This document shows positions 45,475-56,022 of a stretch of DNA of 64,000 bases, piece by piece; position 1 is the first letter of the stretch, and each line of letters begins with the position of its first letter. The notes beneath the pieces are model-generated. The model saw nothing but the letters and a program-made list of their open reading frames with translations, had not been told where the DNA came from and ran no database searches. Origin of the DNA: Isoetes taiwanensis (lineage: Eukaryota > Streptophyta > Lycopodiopsida > Isoetales > Isoetaceae); assembly GCA_021234155.1 (NCBI GenBank), contig JAJEKV010000161.1:64001-128000 (forward strand). Reading direction: 5' to 3'. Both the position numbers and the translations under genes were made by a program.

Positions 45475-46122
45475 TGATACGAATGCTCTAATCTTCCTGC
45501 AAATTCATCAACTAATTAGAAAGCAAAATACCACAGGGTACTCGTTTTACCACCCAACCGGACCAACTAGAAGAGATATCACCAAGTCAAGCTACTCCGC
45601 AAGACTGTATAAGAACAAACTCTTTCTAGCCACCAACCACTGGTGTTACATGAACTCCTTCTAATGATATGATCAAGCAAGGAACAAGAGAAGATACTAG
45701 AAGGTAAGGCTAGGCTCATCATCAACATAGGAAGAAGCAGATCTAGCTGTGCAGTCAACTCAGACCTCTATGCACCTTTCTGGGCATAACTTTCAAACCG
45801 TAAGGAATCTATGGACAACCAAGCCCAATCTGGAAACTAGACTTCAAGAGCTTTCCAACAAGGTAAGGATCGCCGATTTCTGAGTTGTGGTTGCGGAGAT
45901 ATCATCTCTCAAAGTTGTCCTTCTATTTATAGGCAACAATACCTTTTTTTGCCTTTTTGCCTCTAAATAAAGGTCAAGGTTTATTTTTAGCTCTCTCTTT
46001 GATAATAGCAAGGCTTAGACATACTGGATGACTTTCTTACTTGATCATATCAATAAATATTGTTCCATGCAAGGCCACTCCCCGAAAGCACCATTATTAG
46101 TTATTAACCTTAAACCATATCA
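45475..46122 (-). repeat. LTR (648 bp), 3' copy
   Basis: Read on the minus strand it starts TGATATGG and ends CGTATCA, a proper TG...CA LTR with short inverted ends. Preceded (minus strand) by the polypurine tract GAGAAAGGGGAGGAAT at about 46,123-46,140. Confidence 0.85.
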
Positions 46123-48562
46123 ATTCCTCCCCTTTCTCGGATTGATCGCCCTCGATCAAGAAATTATATGGCAAATTTGACACAACCAAGTCCATGGCTA
46201 CAACCTGCATAATAAAAAGTTGTCAAGTCCAGCCCTTTAGGCTAAAAATTTCCAAGTCCAGCCCGTTAGGCTAAAAATTTTCGTAACCAAGTCCATGGTT
46301 ACAACCCTGATTGAATCCACAATCAGAAAATAATTTACCACAACCAAGTCCATGGTTGCAACCCTAGTTGAATCCACAACTAGAAATATCTTATTCCTGC
46401 ACAACTCAGAAATAGTTACGGATATTCTTGTACTTCCAAAGTACCGAATACCCCTCGTACCTCCAAGGTACAGATGTAACTTTGTCAAGCCAATTGTGTT
46501 GCAACCACAATTACTAGTCTTCAAAGTTTTACATCTTATGCTCTCTTGTTCAAGCCTATTGTGCTGCAGACACAATTACTGATCTACCAAGAGGCATTCA
46601 CATCAAGTATACCATGTTCAAGCCGGCTACGTTGCAATCGTAGTCACTAATCTACCATGGGTATACACATAAAAGTATCTATTCCTTATTCCAAATAAAG
46701 AAAATCAACTTAATTTGTCTCAAAATGTTTACTAACCTCCACCAGAAGCACCAACTTCTGATCAATCTCCATTCCAGTTTGCAATCTCCAAAGACCCCAC
46801 CGTAAGACCTGCGAACATCAGGAATAACAAACATTCTATTCACATGGACATGAGCACCAACTCATTCCAATCTCTTGGACATGGCATCCGCTCATTCCAA
46901 TCACTTGGTCAAGAGCACCAACTCTTTCCAAACTTGAGGCACCAACCTCAGCCATAAGGATGCAATAAGAAATATCTAAAGATTCTAATCACAATCCCTA
47001 AACATCAAGTTCATACCAGACAAGAGGTAACCTATTTCCTTAAGATATCTTGAGTGTCGCTAAGCCACTCAAATTTCCAACTCTTCCATCACCCACAGCT
47101 CCGCTGGTAAAGACCGGAACTGAGCTCTGATGGGATCTGGTGTGGTATCATCAACATAGGAAGAAGCAGATCTAGCTGTGCAGTCAACTCAGACCCCTAT
47201 GCACCTTTCTGGGCATAACTTTCAAACCGTAAGGAATCTATGGACAACCAAGCCCAATCTGGAAACTAGACTTTAAGAGCTTTCCAACAAGGTAAGGATC
47301 GCCGATTTCTGAGTTGTGGTTGCGGAGATATCATCTCTCAAAGTTGTCCTTCTATTTATAGGCAACAATACCTTTTTTTGCCTTTTTGCCTCTAAATAAA
47401 GGTCAAGGTTTATTTTTAGCTCTCTCTTTGATAATAGCAAGGCTTAGACATACTGGATGACTTTCTTACTTGATCATATCAATAAATATTGTTCCATGCA
47501 AGGCCACTCCCCCGAGCACCATTATTAGTTATTAACCTTAAACCATATCAATTCCTCCCCTTCTCAGGATTGATCGTCCTCGATCAAGAAATTATATGGC
47601 AAATTTGACACAACCAAGTCCATGGCTACAACCTGCATAATAAAAAGTTGTCAAGTCCAGCCCTTTAGGCTAAAAATTTCCAAGTCCAGCCCGTTAGGCT
47701 AAAAATTTTCGTAACCAAGTCCATGGTTACAACCCTGATTGAATCCACAATCAGAAAATAATTTACCACAACCAAGTCCATGGTTGCAACCCTAGTTGAA
47801 TCCACAACTAGAAATATCTTATTCCTGCACAACTCAGAAATAGTTACGGATATTCTTGTACTTCCAAAGTACCGAATACCCCTCGTACCTCCAAGGTACA
47901 GATGTAACTTTGTCAAGCCAATTGTGTTGCAACCACAATTACTAGTCTTCAAAGTTTTACATCTTATGCTCTCTTGTTCAAGCCTATTGTCTTTTGAGAC
48001 ACAATTACTGATCTACCAAGAGGCATTCACATCAAGTATACCATGTTCAAGCCGGCTACGTTGCAATCGTAGTCACTAATCTACCATGGGTATACACATA
48101 AAAGTATCTATTCCTTATTCCAAATAAAGAAAATCAACTTAATTTGTCTCAAAATGTTTACTAACCTCCACCAGAAGCACCAACTTCTGATCAATCTCCA
48201 TTCCAGTTTGCAATCTCCAAAGACCACCGTAAGACCTGCGAACATCAGGAATAACAAACATTCTATTCACATGGACATGAGCACCAACTCATTCCAATCT
48301 CTTGGACATGGCATCCGCTCATTCCAATCACTTGGTCAAGAGCACCAACTCTTTCCAAACTTGAGGCACCAACCTCAGCCATAAGGATGCAATAAGAAAT
48401 ATCTAAAGATTCTAATCACAATCCCTAAACATCAAGTTCATACCAGACAAGAGGTAACCTATTTCCTTAAGATATCTTGAGTGTCGCTAAGCCACTCAAA
48501 TTTCCAACTCTTCCATCACCCACAGCTCCGCTGGTAAAGACCGGAACTGAGCTCTGATACCA
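46123..48562 (-). mobile_element. Two tandem interiors of the LTR element separated by a partial LTR
   Basis: Interior copy 1 spans 46,123 to about 47,140 and copy 2 spans 47,551-48,562, near-identical, each about 1.0 kb. A partial LTR lies between (about 47,148-47,550). The interior has no gag or pol frame. Its longest ORF (46,575-46,237, minus) is made of internally repeated CAAGTCCATGGTT-CAACCC units and is probably not a protein. After the primer site, GGAGCTGTGGGTGATGG and GAAGAGTTGGAAATTTGA look like a decayed gag start. The element depends on a full-length relative for mobility. Confidence 0.75.
48551..48562 (-). promoter_or_regulatory. Primer-binding site for initiator Met-tRNA
   Basis: TGGTATCAGAGC on the minus strand, complementary to the 3' end of plant initiator tRNA-Met. 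It lies two bases inside the LTR boundary (LTR ends ...CGTATCA at 48,565), the canonical position. A degenerate copy is near 43,289-43,300. Confidence 0.9.
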
Positions 48563-48564
48563 AT

Positions 48565-49482
48565 TGATACGAATGCTCTAATCTTCCTGCAAATTCATCA
48601 ACTAATTAGAAAGCAAAATACCACAGGGTACTCGTTTTACCACCCAACCGGACCAACTAGAAGAGATATCACCAAGTCAAGCTACTCCGCAAGACTGTAT
48701 AAGAACAAACTCTTTCTAGCCACCAACCACTGGTGTTACATGAACTCCTTCTAATGATATGATCAAGTAAGAAAGTCATCCAGTATGTCTAAGCCTTGCT
48801 ATTATCAAAGAGAGAGCTAAAAATAAACCTTGACCTTTATTTAGAGGCAAAAAGGCAAAAAAAGGTATTGTTGCCTATAAATAGAAGGACAACTTTGAGA
48901 GATGATATCTCCGCAACCACAACTCAGAAATCGGCGATCCTTACCTTGTTGGAAAGCTCTTAAAGTCTAGTTTCCAGATTGGGCTTGGTTGTCCATAGAT
49001 TCCTTACGGTTTGAAAGTTATGCCCAGAAAGGTGCATAGGGGTCTGAGTTGACTGCACAGCTAGATCTGCTTCTTCCTATGTTGATGATGAGCCTATACT
49101 AGAAGGTAAGGCTAGGCTCATCATCAACATAGGAAGAAGCAGATCTAGCTGTGCAGTCAACTCAGACCCCTATGCACCTTTCTGGGCATAACTTTCAAAC
49201 CGTAAGGAATCTATGGACATGGAATCCGCTCATTCCAATCACTTGGTCAAGAGCACCAACTCTTTCCAAACTTGAGGCACCAACCTCAGCCATAAGGATG
49301 CAATAAGAAATATCTAAAGATTCTAATCACAATCCCTAAACATCAAGTTCATACCAGACAAGAGGTAACCTATTTCCTTAAGATATCTTGAGTGCCGCTA
49401 AGCCACTCAAATTTCCAACTCTTCTATCACCCACAGCTCCGCTGGTAAAGACCGGAACTGAGCTCTGGACCTTCAGTTTACA
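48565..49482. mobile_element. Broken LTR with internal inversion
   Basis: The LTR starting at 48,565 is intact to about 48,763. It then continues into an inverted LTR segment (48,764 to about 49,095) that meets a plus-orientation copy at a palindromic junction (CTTCTTCCTATGTTGATGATGAGCC against its complement, centre about 49,100), then an interior fragment (49,219-49,470). Confidence 0.7.
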
Positions 49483-49948
49483 TGATACGAATGCTCTAAT
49501 CTTCCTGCAAATTCATCAACTAATTAGAAAGCAAAATACCACAGGGTACTCGTTTTACCACCCAACCGGACCAACTAGAAGAGATATCACCAAGTCAAGC
49601 TACTCCGCAAGACTGTATAAGAACAAACTCTTTCTAGCCACCAACCACTGGTGTTACATGAACTCCTTCTAATGATATGATCAAGCAAGGAACAAGAGAA
49701 GATACTAGAAGGTAAGGCTAGGCTCATCATCAACATAGGAAGAAGCAGATCTAGCTGTGCAGTCAACTCAGACCTCTATGCACCTTTCTGGGCATAACTT
49801 TCAAACCGTAAGGAATCTATGGACAACCAAGCCCAATCTGGAAACTAGACTTCAAGAGCTTTCCAACAAGGTAAGGATCGCCGATTTCTGAGTTGTGGTT
49901 GCGGAGATATCATCTCTCAACCTTGTCCTTCTATTTATAGGCAACAAT
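49483..49948 (-). repeat. Truncated LTR copy
   Basis: Begins TGATACGAATGCTC like the other LTRs and stops abruptly at 49,948 where CCGACGGTCC repeats begin, about 180 bp short of the normal end. Confidence 0.8.
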
Positions 49949-50400
49949 CCGACGGTCCACGTCGCTCAGGGACAGATCGTACGGCCCAGATCGCGTGGGA
50001 GTTTATTTCCGATCGATCCGACGGTCCACGTTGATTCAATCTGGACCGTCGATCTAAGATCCGACGGCCCACGTCGCTCGAGATGGATCCTACGGTCCAG
50101 ATCGCACGGGAGTTTATTTCCGATCGATCCTACGGTCCAGGTTGCTCTTGATCTTGACCGTCGATCTGAGATCCTACGGCTCAAATTACTTTGCACATAT
50201 TCTACGGTCCAGATTGATCCTGATCCTTGATCCAAAATCCTACGGCTCACATTGCATGCTCGGGCCTTAATATTTTTTGATTAATTTTAAGGACAAGCTT
50301 CTAAAAGATTTTATGTTATTTAGGGGATTTGAACCCCTGACCTCATGACCCCCACAAGGGAATTTTAGAGGGATACCCCTTAACCAACTCTCCCTATTCT
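49949..50400 (-). mobile_element. tRNA-headed SINE-like element with GATCC-ACGGTCC body repeats
   Basis: On the minus strand a B box GGGGTTCAAATC (about 50,338-50,326) and an A-box-like TTGGTTAAGGGG (50,388-50,377) mark the tRNA-like head. The body is a set of degenerate GATC(C/T)-ACGG(T/C)CCA repeats with a ~115-bp higher-order duplication (GGGAGTTTATTTCCGATCGATCC at about 49,998 and 50,107). It shares the GCATGCTCGGG-CTTAA segment and the head/body order with 40,856-41,350. Confidence 0.65.
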
Positions 50401-50463
50401 AATTGTTAAATATGCATGTCTTTTTTAATTGATAAGCTTACCTTAAACCTTAGCTGTAGATGT

Positions 50464-50732
50464 TTTAGAAAATACTAGAATGTTCTAGAAAGTTCTAGAA
50501 TCTTCTAGAAAGTTCTAGAATCTTCTAGAATCTTTTAGAATGTTCTAGAATCTTCTAGAATGTTCTAGAAGCTTTGCCCTAGAATCTTCTAGAATGTTCT
50601 AGAATCTTCTAGAACTCTAGAATTTTCTAGAATGCTCTGGAAATGCTTAGGATGTTCTAGAATCTTCTAGAATATTTTAGAATGTTCTAGAATCTTTTAG
50701 AATGTTCTAGAATCTTCTAGAATCTTCTAGAA
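50464..50732. repeat. 10-bp minisatellite of heat-shock-element sequence
   Basis: About 25 near-tandem copies of TTCTAGAA(T/A)(C/G). Alternating TTC and GAA at two-base spacing gives overlapping matches to the plant HSE consensus CTnGAAnnTTCnAG, for example CTAGAAAGTTCTAG and CTAGAATCTTCTAG at 50,474-50,530. One interruption (GCTTTGCCC) lies at about 50,571. Confidence 0.85.
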
Positions 50733-51075
50733 GCACCTCAGTCTAAAAATAGAAAGTTTTTTAAAAATTTGCACAGATGCAAAATAAGATTGTCCTGGAA
50801 TTTTCTAGCATGTCCTAGATGCTCATGGGTAACAAGAAGTTTTTTAAAAATTTGCACAGATGCAACATAGATTGTCCTGGAATTTTCTAGGATGTTCTAA
50901 ATGCTCATGGGTAAGCACCTCAATTTAAAAATAGAAAATTTTTTGAAAATTTGCATGGGGCCAATATAGATTGTCTTGGAGTGTTCCAGCATATTCTAGA
51001 TGCTCATGGGTAAGCACCTCAATCTAAAAATAGATGCAAAATAGATTGTCCTAGAATGTTCTAACATGTTCTAGA
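50733..51075 (+). repeat. ~100-bp tandem repeat following the HSE array
   Basis: About three and a half copies of a unit with GCACCTCA-TCTAAAAATAGA, TTTTTAAAAATTTGCACAGATGCAA-ATAGATTGTCCTGGAATTTTCTAG and GCTCATGGGTAA (near 50,733, 50,830, 50,913 and 51,013). TTCTAG motifs persist in each copy. Confidence 0.8.
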
Positions 51076-51079
51076 CTCT

Positions 51080-51168
51080 TAGGTCATGTGCATCGTAGGA
51101 ACACGCATCGTAGAAACATACACAGTAGTAACATGCACCGTAGGAACATACACCGTAGGACGTGTCAA
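51080..51168 (+). repeat. ~15-bp tandem repeat, ACA-GCA(C/T)CGTAGGA
   Basis: Five units of ACATGCACCGTAGGA type directly before the (TA)n tract. Confidence 0.8.
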
Positions 51169-51174
51169 ATTTCT

Positions 51175-51175
<1 letters not shown>

Positions 51176-51240
<65 letters not shown>
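51176..51240. repeat. (TA)n microsatellite at the edge of family 3
   Basis: About 32 TA units. The next base begins the family-3 terminal repeat, so the element end coincides exactly with the tract. Confidence 0.95.
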
Positions 51241-51244
<4 letters not shown>

Positions 51245-54200
51245 AAGCCTTTCCGTTCCCAGAACGTACAGACCATTCCCTTGGCCTTAAAACATAAATC
51301 TTAAAGCCAAAGAGAACTTATCAGTCCCTAGTCAAACTAGGGGAGCCTTAGGAACCATTATTTTAAATCATTATGTTCTTGAAACATGCAAGAAACCTTA
51401 TCATGCCGTTTTAAATTTAGGATCATAGATCATACGCATCCTTATGCAAATGTTTACCATCAAACTCCGTATCTTGAATTTCCATTATACCGCTGTGTTT
51501 AAACAAATACATTTTTAAGCCTTTAAAACCTTTGAATCCAAATTCAAAGTTCTTTTCCACTAGATGAAGCATAAAAACCTCCAGATTCTTGCAATACATT
51601 CAAATATTTCACTCTTAATGCCAAAGTACAATGCTAAAGTACATTTTATGTTTTAAATTCCATGATACTGCTGTAACAAAACAGAAATATTTCCCAAATT
51701 TTGCTCATATTTACAGATTTGTTGCTTAACTCATTAAAATTCAAAACCAGCAAAGCGTTACAACTGCTTTTCTAAAAAGGACCCCAAGTCATATGTTCCA
51801 TACTCCAATCATGCAGTGTATGCTTAAAAATGATCCCAAATAGTCTTAAATTCTTTTATTAAAAGATATCCAGCAATTTACAAACTAGATCAATCCATAG
51901 AAATGTCTCAGATATTCATGGCATGCTTAGAAGCAAGCAGTTTACAACATAGGTCACCCCGCTTTTCAAAACCACAAAAATATCTCAAATACTCATGCCA
52001 TGCTTAATAGCAAACAAAATAAGGCAGCTTTGTAAGATTTTTATCCACGTGTTCAGCTATAACACTTACCACTTTTTAGTGAAAGCATAAAGCAAACCAG
52101 AATATGTCAAATGTAAATCCACGTTTCTGAGGTATTGCAGTAGCAAGAATTTTCTTGGCCCAAGACTTCATCCTAAACCAAATACGAGCATATTTGGAAG
52201 AGTAAAGTTGGTTACCTGCAGTCAATCAGTCTAGAGTTAGCCTGAGAAGGGTAAACTAGAAAGGAACTGACAGACATGTAAGCTATAACTTTACTCGGCT
52301 CATCGCCCTTTACCAAATAATTATAAGAGCTCAAATTGAATTTACAAGAATTTATGCAAAACTTCAAGTCTCTGCTATTATTATGCTCTAATTGAGCTCA
52401 GCCGCAAAGATATTAAATACTCAAGAGACGAGTTGTCTCCCCACAAATTTACTATCTGAAAACCTCATAATCTCATTGAACATATAGTGCATTCCAGAGG
52501 CATAGATACAAAACTAAATCATGGGCTTTTTATACCCTCATAAGCAAAATTTCAAGATCAGCATATCATGGTTCAGCTAGTTAACAATCTGAGATGTGCT
52601 TATACGCTGGTCAACCGATCCATATAAAAGCATTGTGCCACCAAGACAGGGGGCAGAGCCATGCCACATATATGCCCTGAATTCAACAGATACTCTACCA
52701 TGCCGTGCAGCTTTCCTAAGTCACTTGTTCATCTGTTCATATTTGATAGACGTGCATACCTACCTTTTTATAAGCAAGGTCTAAGAACCCTTGGAGCATT
52801 GGTTACAGGTCTGTAAGAAAGCCTTAGAATTTATTTACCAGACTCTGCCCAAACAATACATCTTATTCCAACTAAATGGCTTAGCGTCCCATGCTAAATC
52901 TCAAGTAAAGGACAGTATACAAATTTAGAAGACGCCCTTAAGCCTTAATTTAGAAGGTCCTGCATAATTAATCAGCTTCATACCACATCCTTTACACGAA
53001 TTTAAACAAAGCCTCCCTCCCTTTGTATTCTTTTGCGACATTTAAGATAGGAATGCCAAGACCATAGACATAATCCTCAAATTATAAGATGGGAATAGAA
53101 CTGGCAAAGAACCAGCCAAAAGCTAAGAAGCAAGACTGAACTACAAGCTTGTAAACATGAATCAAAGCTGGAGCAGTGAAAGATATAGTAAATATTCAAG
53201 AGCCTAAGCCAGGGCATGAGAAAGCATAAGAAACAGAGTATCTCTTAAAAAAATCCCATACTAAACCTGGTTAGTTGGACGTCCAAATCTTCTCCAGAGT
53301 TTTCGATATGATCCTCACCTTCAGAGGAGTTGCACCGGAAGCTATCATATTTCATCCATGGTTACCATTCTTTCTAGAAACAGTTAAATGGGATGTTCCT
53401 ATATTCCCCTTCTACCATGCATGTGCTTGCCTTAGAATACCACAGATTTTGCCATAGACGGCGCACTGCCAAAACTGCTTGCCGGTCATGTTTGAGCCAT
53501 CCGGCTCAGCTCAGACTCTCCACATATGCAATTTAGGGTTTCGTTGCCACGTTCTGTCACTACTTGCCCTAAAATCGTTTTTTGAACAACCATTGTATTT
53601 TAATAACCTTAATTTGACAAAGAGCCCACGTCTCCATTATCATCCCTTTAAGTCGTAACAATGAAATGCCAAGTTACATACCTTTTGTGCCCTTCATATG
53701 TCCCTTAGAACAAAGCTAGAAGCCCACAATAGATAGATAGATAGATAGATAGATAAAGCAATAGGTGCTCTACGATGCCCATGAAGAGCATCACTAGATG
53801 TCAAATAAAAGTTAGTACGAAAGGCATGCAAGCTCATTAAATCATTTAAAAGCTAAATAGCAGGCATGCACTAAAAAAGTTGCATGTACTTTCTTACAAG
53901 TAAGGCCCACCTTATTTTTCACCTTAGCGTTTTTTGCCATAGATGACCTTGCAAAAAGTAGAATGAATCAAATCCTTAGCTTAAATGAACAAGTTAGATA
54001 TTGCTCACCCCTTGCTAAAACCTTCCGCTAGTGCATGTGAACATGTACTTGTTTAGAACATGTGAACACTGACGTTTTCATTGCTCGCATTCCCATTTGC
54101 ATAGGAACCATTACTTAGGAGCTTTCAAATGCACCTCTTCATTATTTGTTGTGCTCTGTTGCTAGAGTCTAATTGCAAATTTAGAAGCACATAGCATAGC

Positions 54201-54558
54201 TTAGTGGCGATTATTCCAAAAAAGTCTAGTCATGTCCAAAGACCGTATTCATGCAAGTTCCCCTTAGAGATTCATTCCCAAGACTCATCAAACATTCACC
54301 AAGTATGTTGTTAAAACCGTAGATCAACATCTTGCCAACCTGCATAACTGGTTTTCACAAGCAGAGACTTCATAACTGGTCTTTCCCAAATTATAGCAAG
54401 CAGAGACTAAAGAGGTGTGACACCCATTTCTTTATGCCATTTTTGTTCATATATCTGCTCTTTTTCAACCTTCTTATGTCCTTTTCATAGACCAGTAACA
54501 TATTCTTGAAACTTAGCAAACACGTTTGGATATATATATATTTATATATATATAAAAA
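51241..54558 (-). repeat. Left 3.3-kb terminal repeat, family 3
   Basis: Starts TCCGAAGCCTTTCCG and ends in ATATATATATTTATATATATA (54,531-54,555). Near-identical to 56,023-59,261 for 3,259 bp. Contains the hairpin block (52,211-52,313; loop GATGA) and, at its end (minus strand, 51,350-51,290), CCCTAG-TTTGA-CTAGGG followed by CTGATAAG. A (GATA)8 run at 53,731 is absent from the other copy. No credible ORF. Confidence 0.9.
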
Positions 54559-56022
54559 ATGCCCTACCTCCAACCGGAAGGCATGAGCTGGTCTGTATGT
54601 AGAAAAGGGAGGGGAGGGTCCCTATTCTACATAAGGACCCCCCCTGCCCACTATCATTTATTGCAAATACAGAACAGAAATTTAGTCATACCTGTATAAT
54701 TTGAGGGCCCTAATAGTGATAGCTATCCTGAAGCTCAATCTTGTGAAAAGGTTCTGTACACTGTGCCATAAATGTCCTCATCAAAGCCTTTGTTTATGAA
54801 TGTCTTTACTCATGGATCTGGGATAAAAAAAATGTTGTTTGACCAATGCTAGGGTCAGCATGCATCAACCTGCACATATTTGGAGATGTAGAATGGTAGT
54901 TTATCCCTTTATCATAATGTTATCTCCAGTAGATGCCATGGAATTGATGAGTAGAATAAATGATCACACTGTTACAGTTGGGAAAAATATCGGTGCAAGG
55001 CCCTGAAGTAAAGGCATAATAGCCAGTTTTGCCCAAGGGGCTAACACTTGCAAAGCAAGTTCAGGTTTCGAATCATAGTTAATTCGTAATAAGAATAAAT
55101 ATGTCATATTGGAATTGTAAACCACGTTAGCAGATCTCTTGCAAGGCAGTAACTTTCAAAAGACAATGAATATTAAGCGAGTTGATGCATAACAACCATA
55201 GTAAGAGATACCTTATTTGTGTGTCTCAAAAGATCACGTTAATGGGTAATGCTCCATTAATAGCAGAAAAAATTGAGATTACCTGTGAGTTTTGAAAGTT
55301 TTGCGGATTCTAATGATGGTTGTAGTGTCAAAGCTCAGGCCTGGGAAGGTATCCTCCTCAATTGCCATGTACGTTGTGCCACCTCAAGTGCCATGTATTA
55401 GCTGTTGCAGATTTCTCGCAGCATAACAGGGTTTTTACGCCATGAAATGTACCAATAAATGCACGATCAACCTGTTACAGTTGGGACAAGTATTGGGGCA
55501 AGGCCCTGAAGTAAAGGCATAATAGCCAAGGCATAATAGCCAGTTTTGCCCAAGGGGCTAATGCTTGCAAAGCAAGTTTGTGTCTTGAATATGTAACCAG
55601 AGTACCTTGTAAAGGTATAATAGCCAAGGCATAATAGCCAGTTTTGCCCAAGGGGCTACTGCTTGCAAAGCAAGTTTGTGTCTTGAATATTTACCTTGTT
55701 TGTATGTAAAAAACCACCCTGGTGGGTACTGCTCCATTAATCCGCCATGATTGACGTTTGTTGGTTTGCCCCAAAGCAACAAGGGCTATATATCACTCTG
55801 AAGATTCCTTATTTGCAAGCTGAGTACTCTCCATTTCAGGAATTTGAGAGATTTTCTCATTTACGTTGTATTCCCTCCTAAAATTCAGGAAAACGTTAGA
55901 ACTTCTGGAATCAGAATGATAAGTAAAAGCATATAAAATGCTATTTAAGAAAAGAAAAACAGTCCACCTTGGTTCCTAAGGCTCAAATTGGTTAAACCAA
56001 TAAACTGAAGTCAATGAATATA
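54559..56022 (-). other. 1.46-kb non-coding interior of family 3
   Basis: Opens with CCCTACCTCCAACCGGAAGG and a hairpin at 54,598-54,631 (TGTAGAA-A-AGGGA against TCCCT-A-TTCTACA) followed by AAGGACCCCCC, the same layout as families 1 and 2. Further in, a GCATAATAGCCAGTTTTGCC unit with CAAGGGGCTAA-GCTTGCAAAGCAAGTT is repeated three times (about 55,015, 55,520 and 55,630). No protein gene. Confidence 0.75.

Noticed and set aside
46237-46575. 112-aa ORF in the LTR-element interior
   Set aside because: Consists of duplicated CAAGTCCATGGTT units and carries no gag/pol motif.
50464-50732. CRISPR array
   Set aside because: 10-bp units without unique spacers, in a eukaryotic repeat context.
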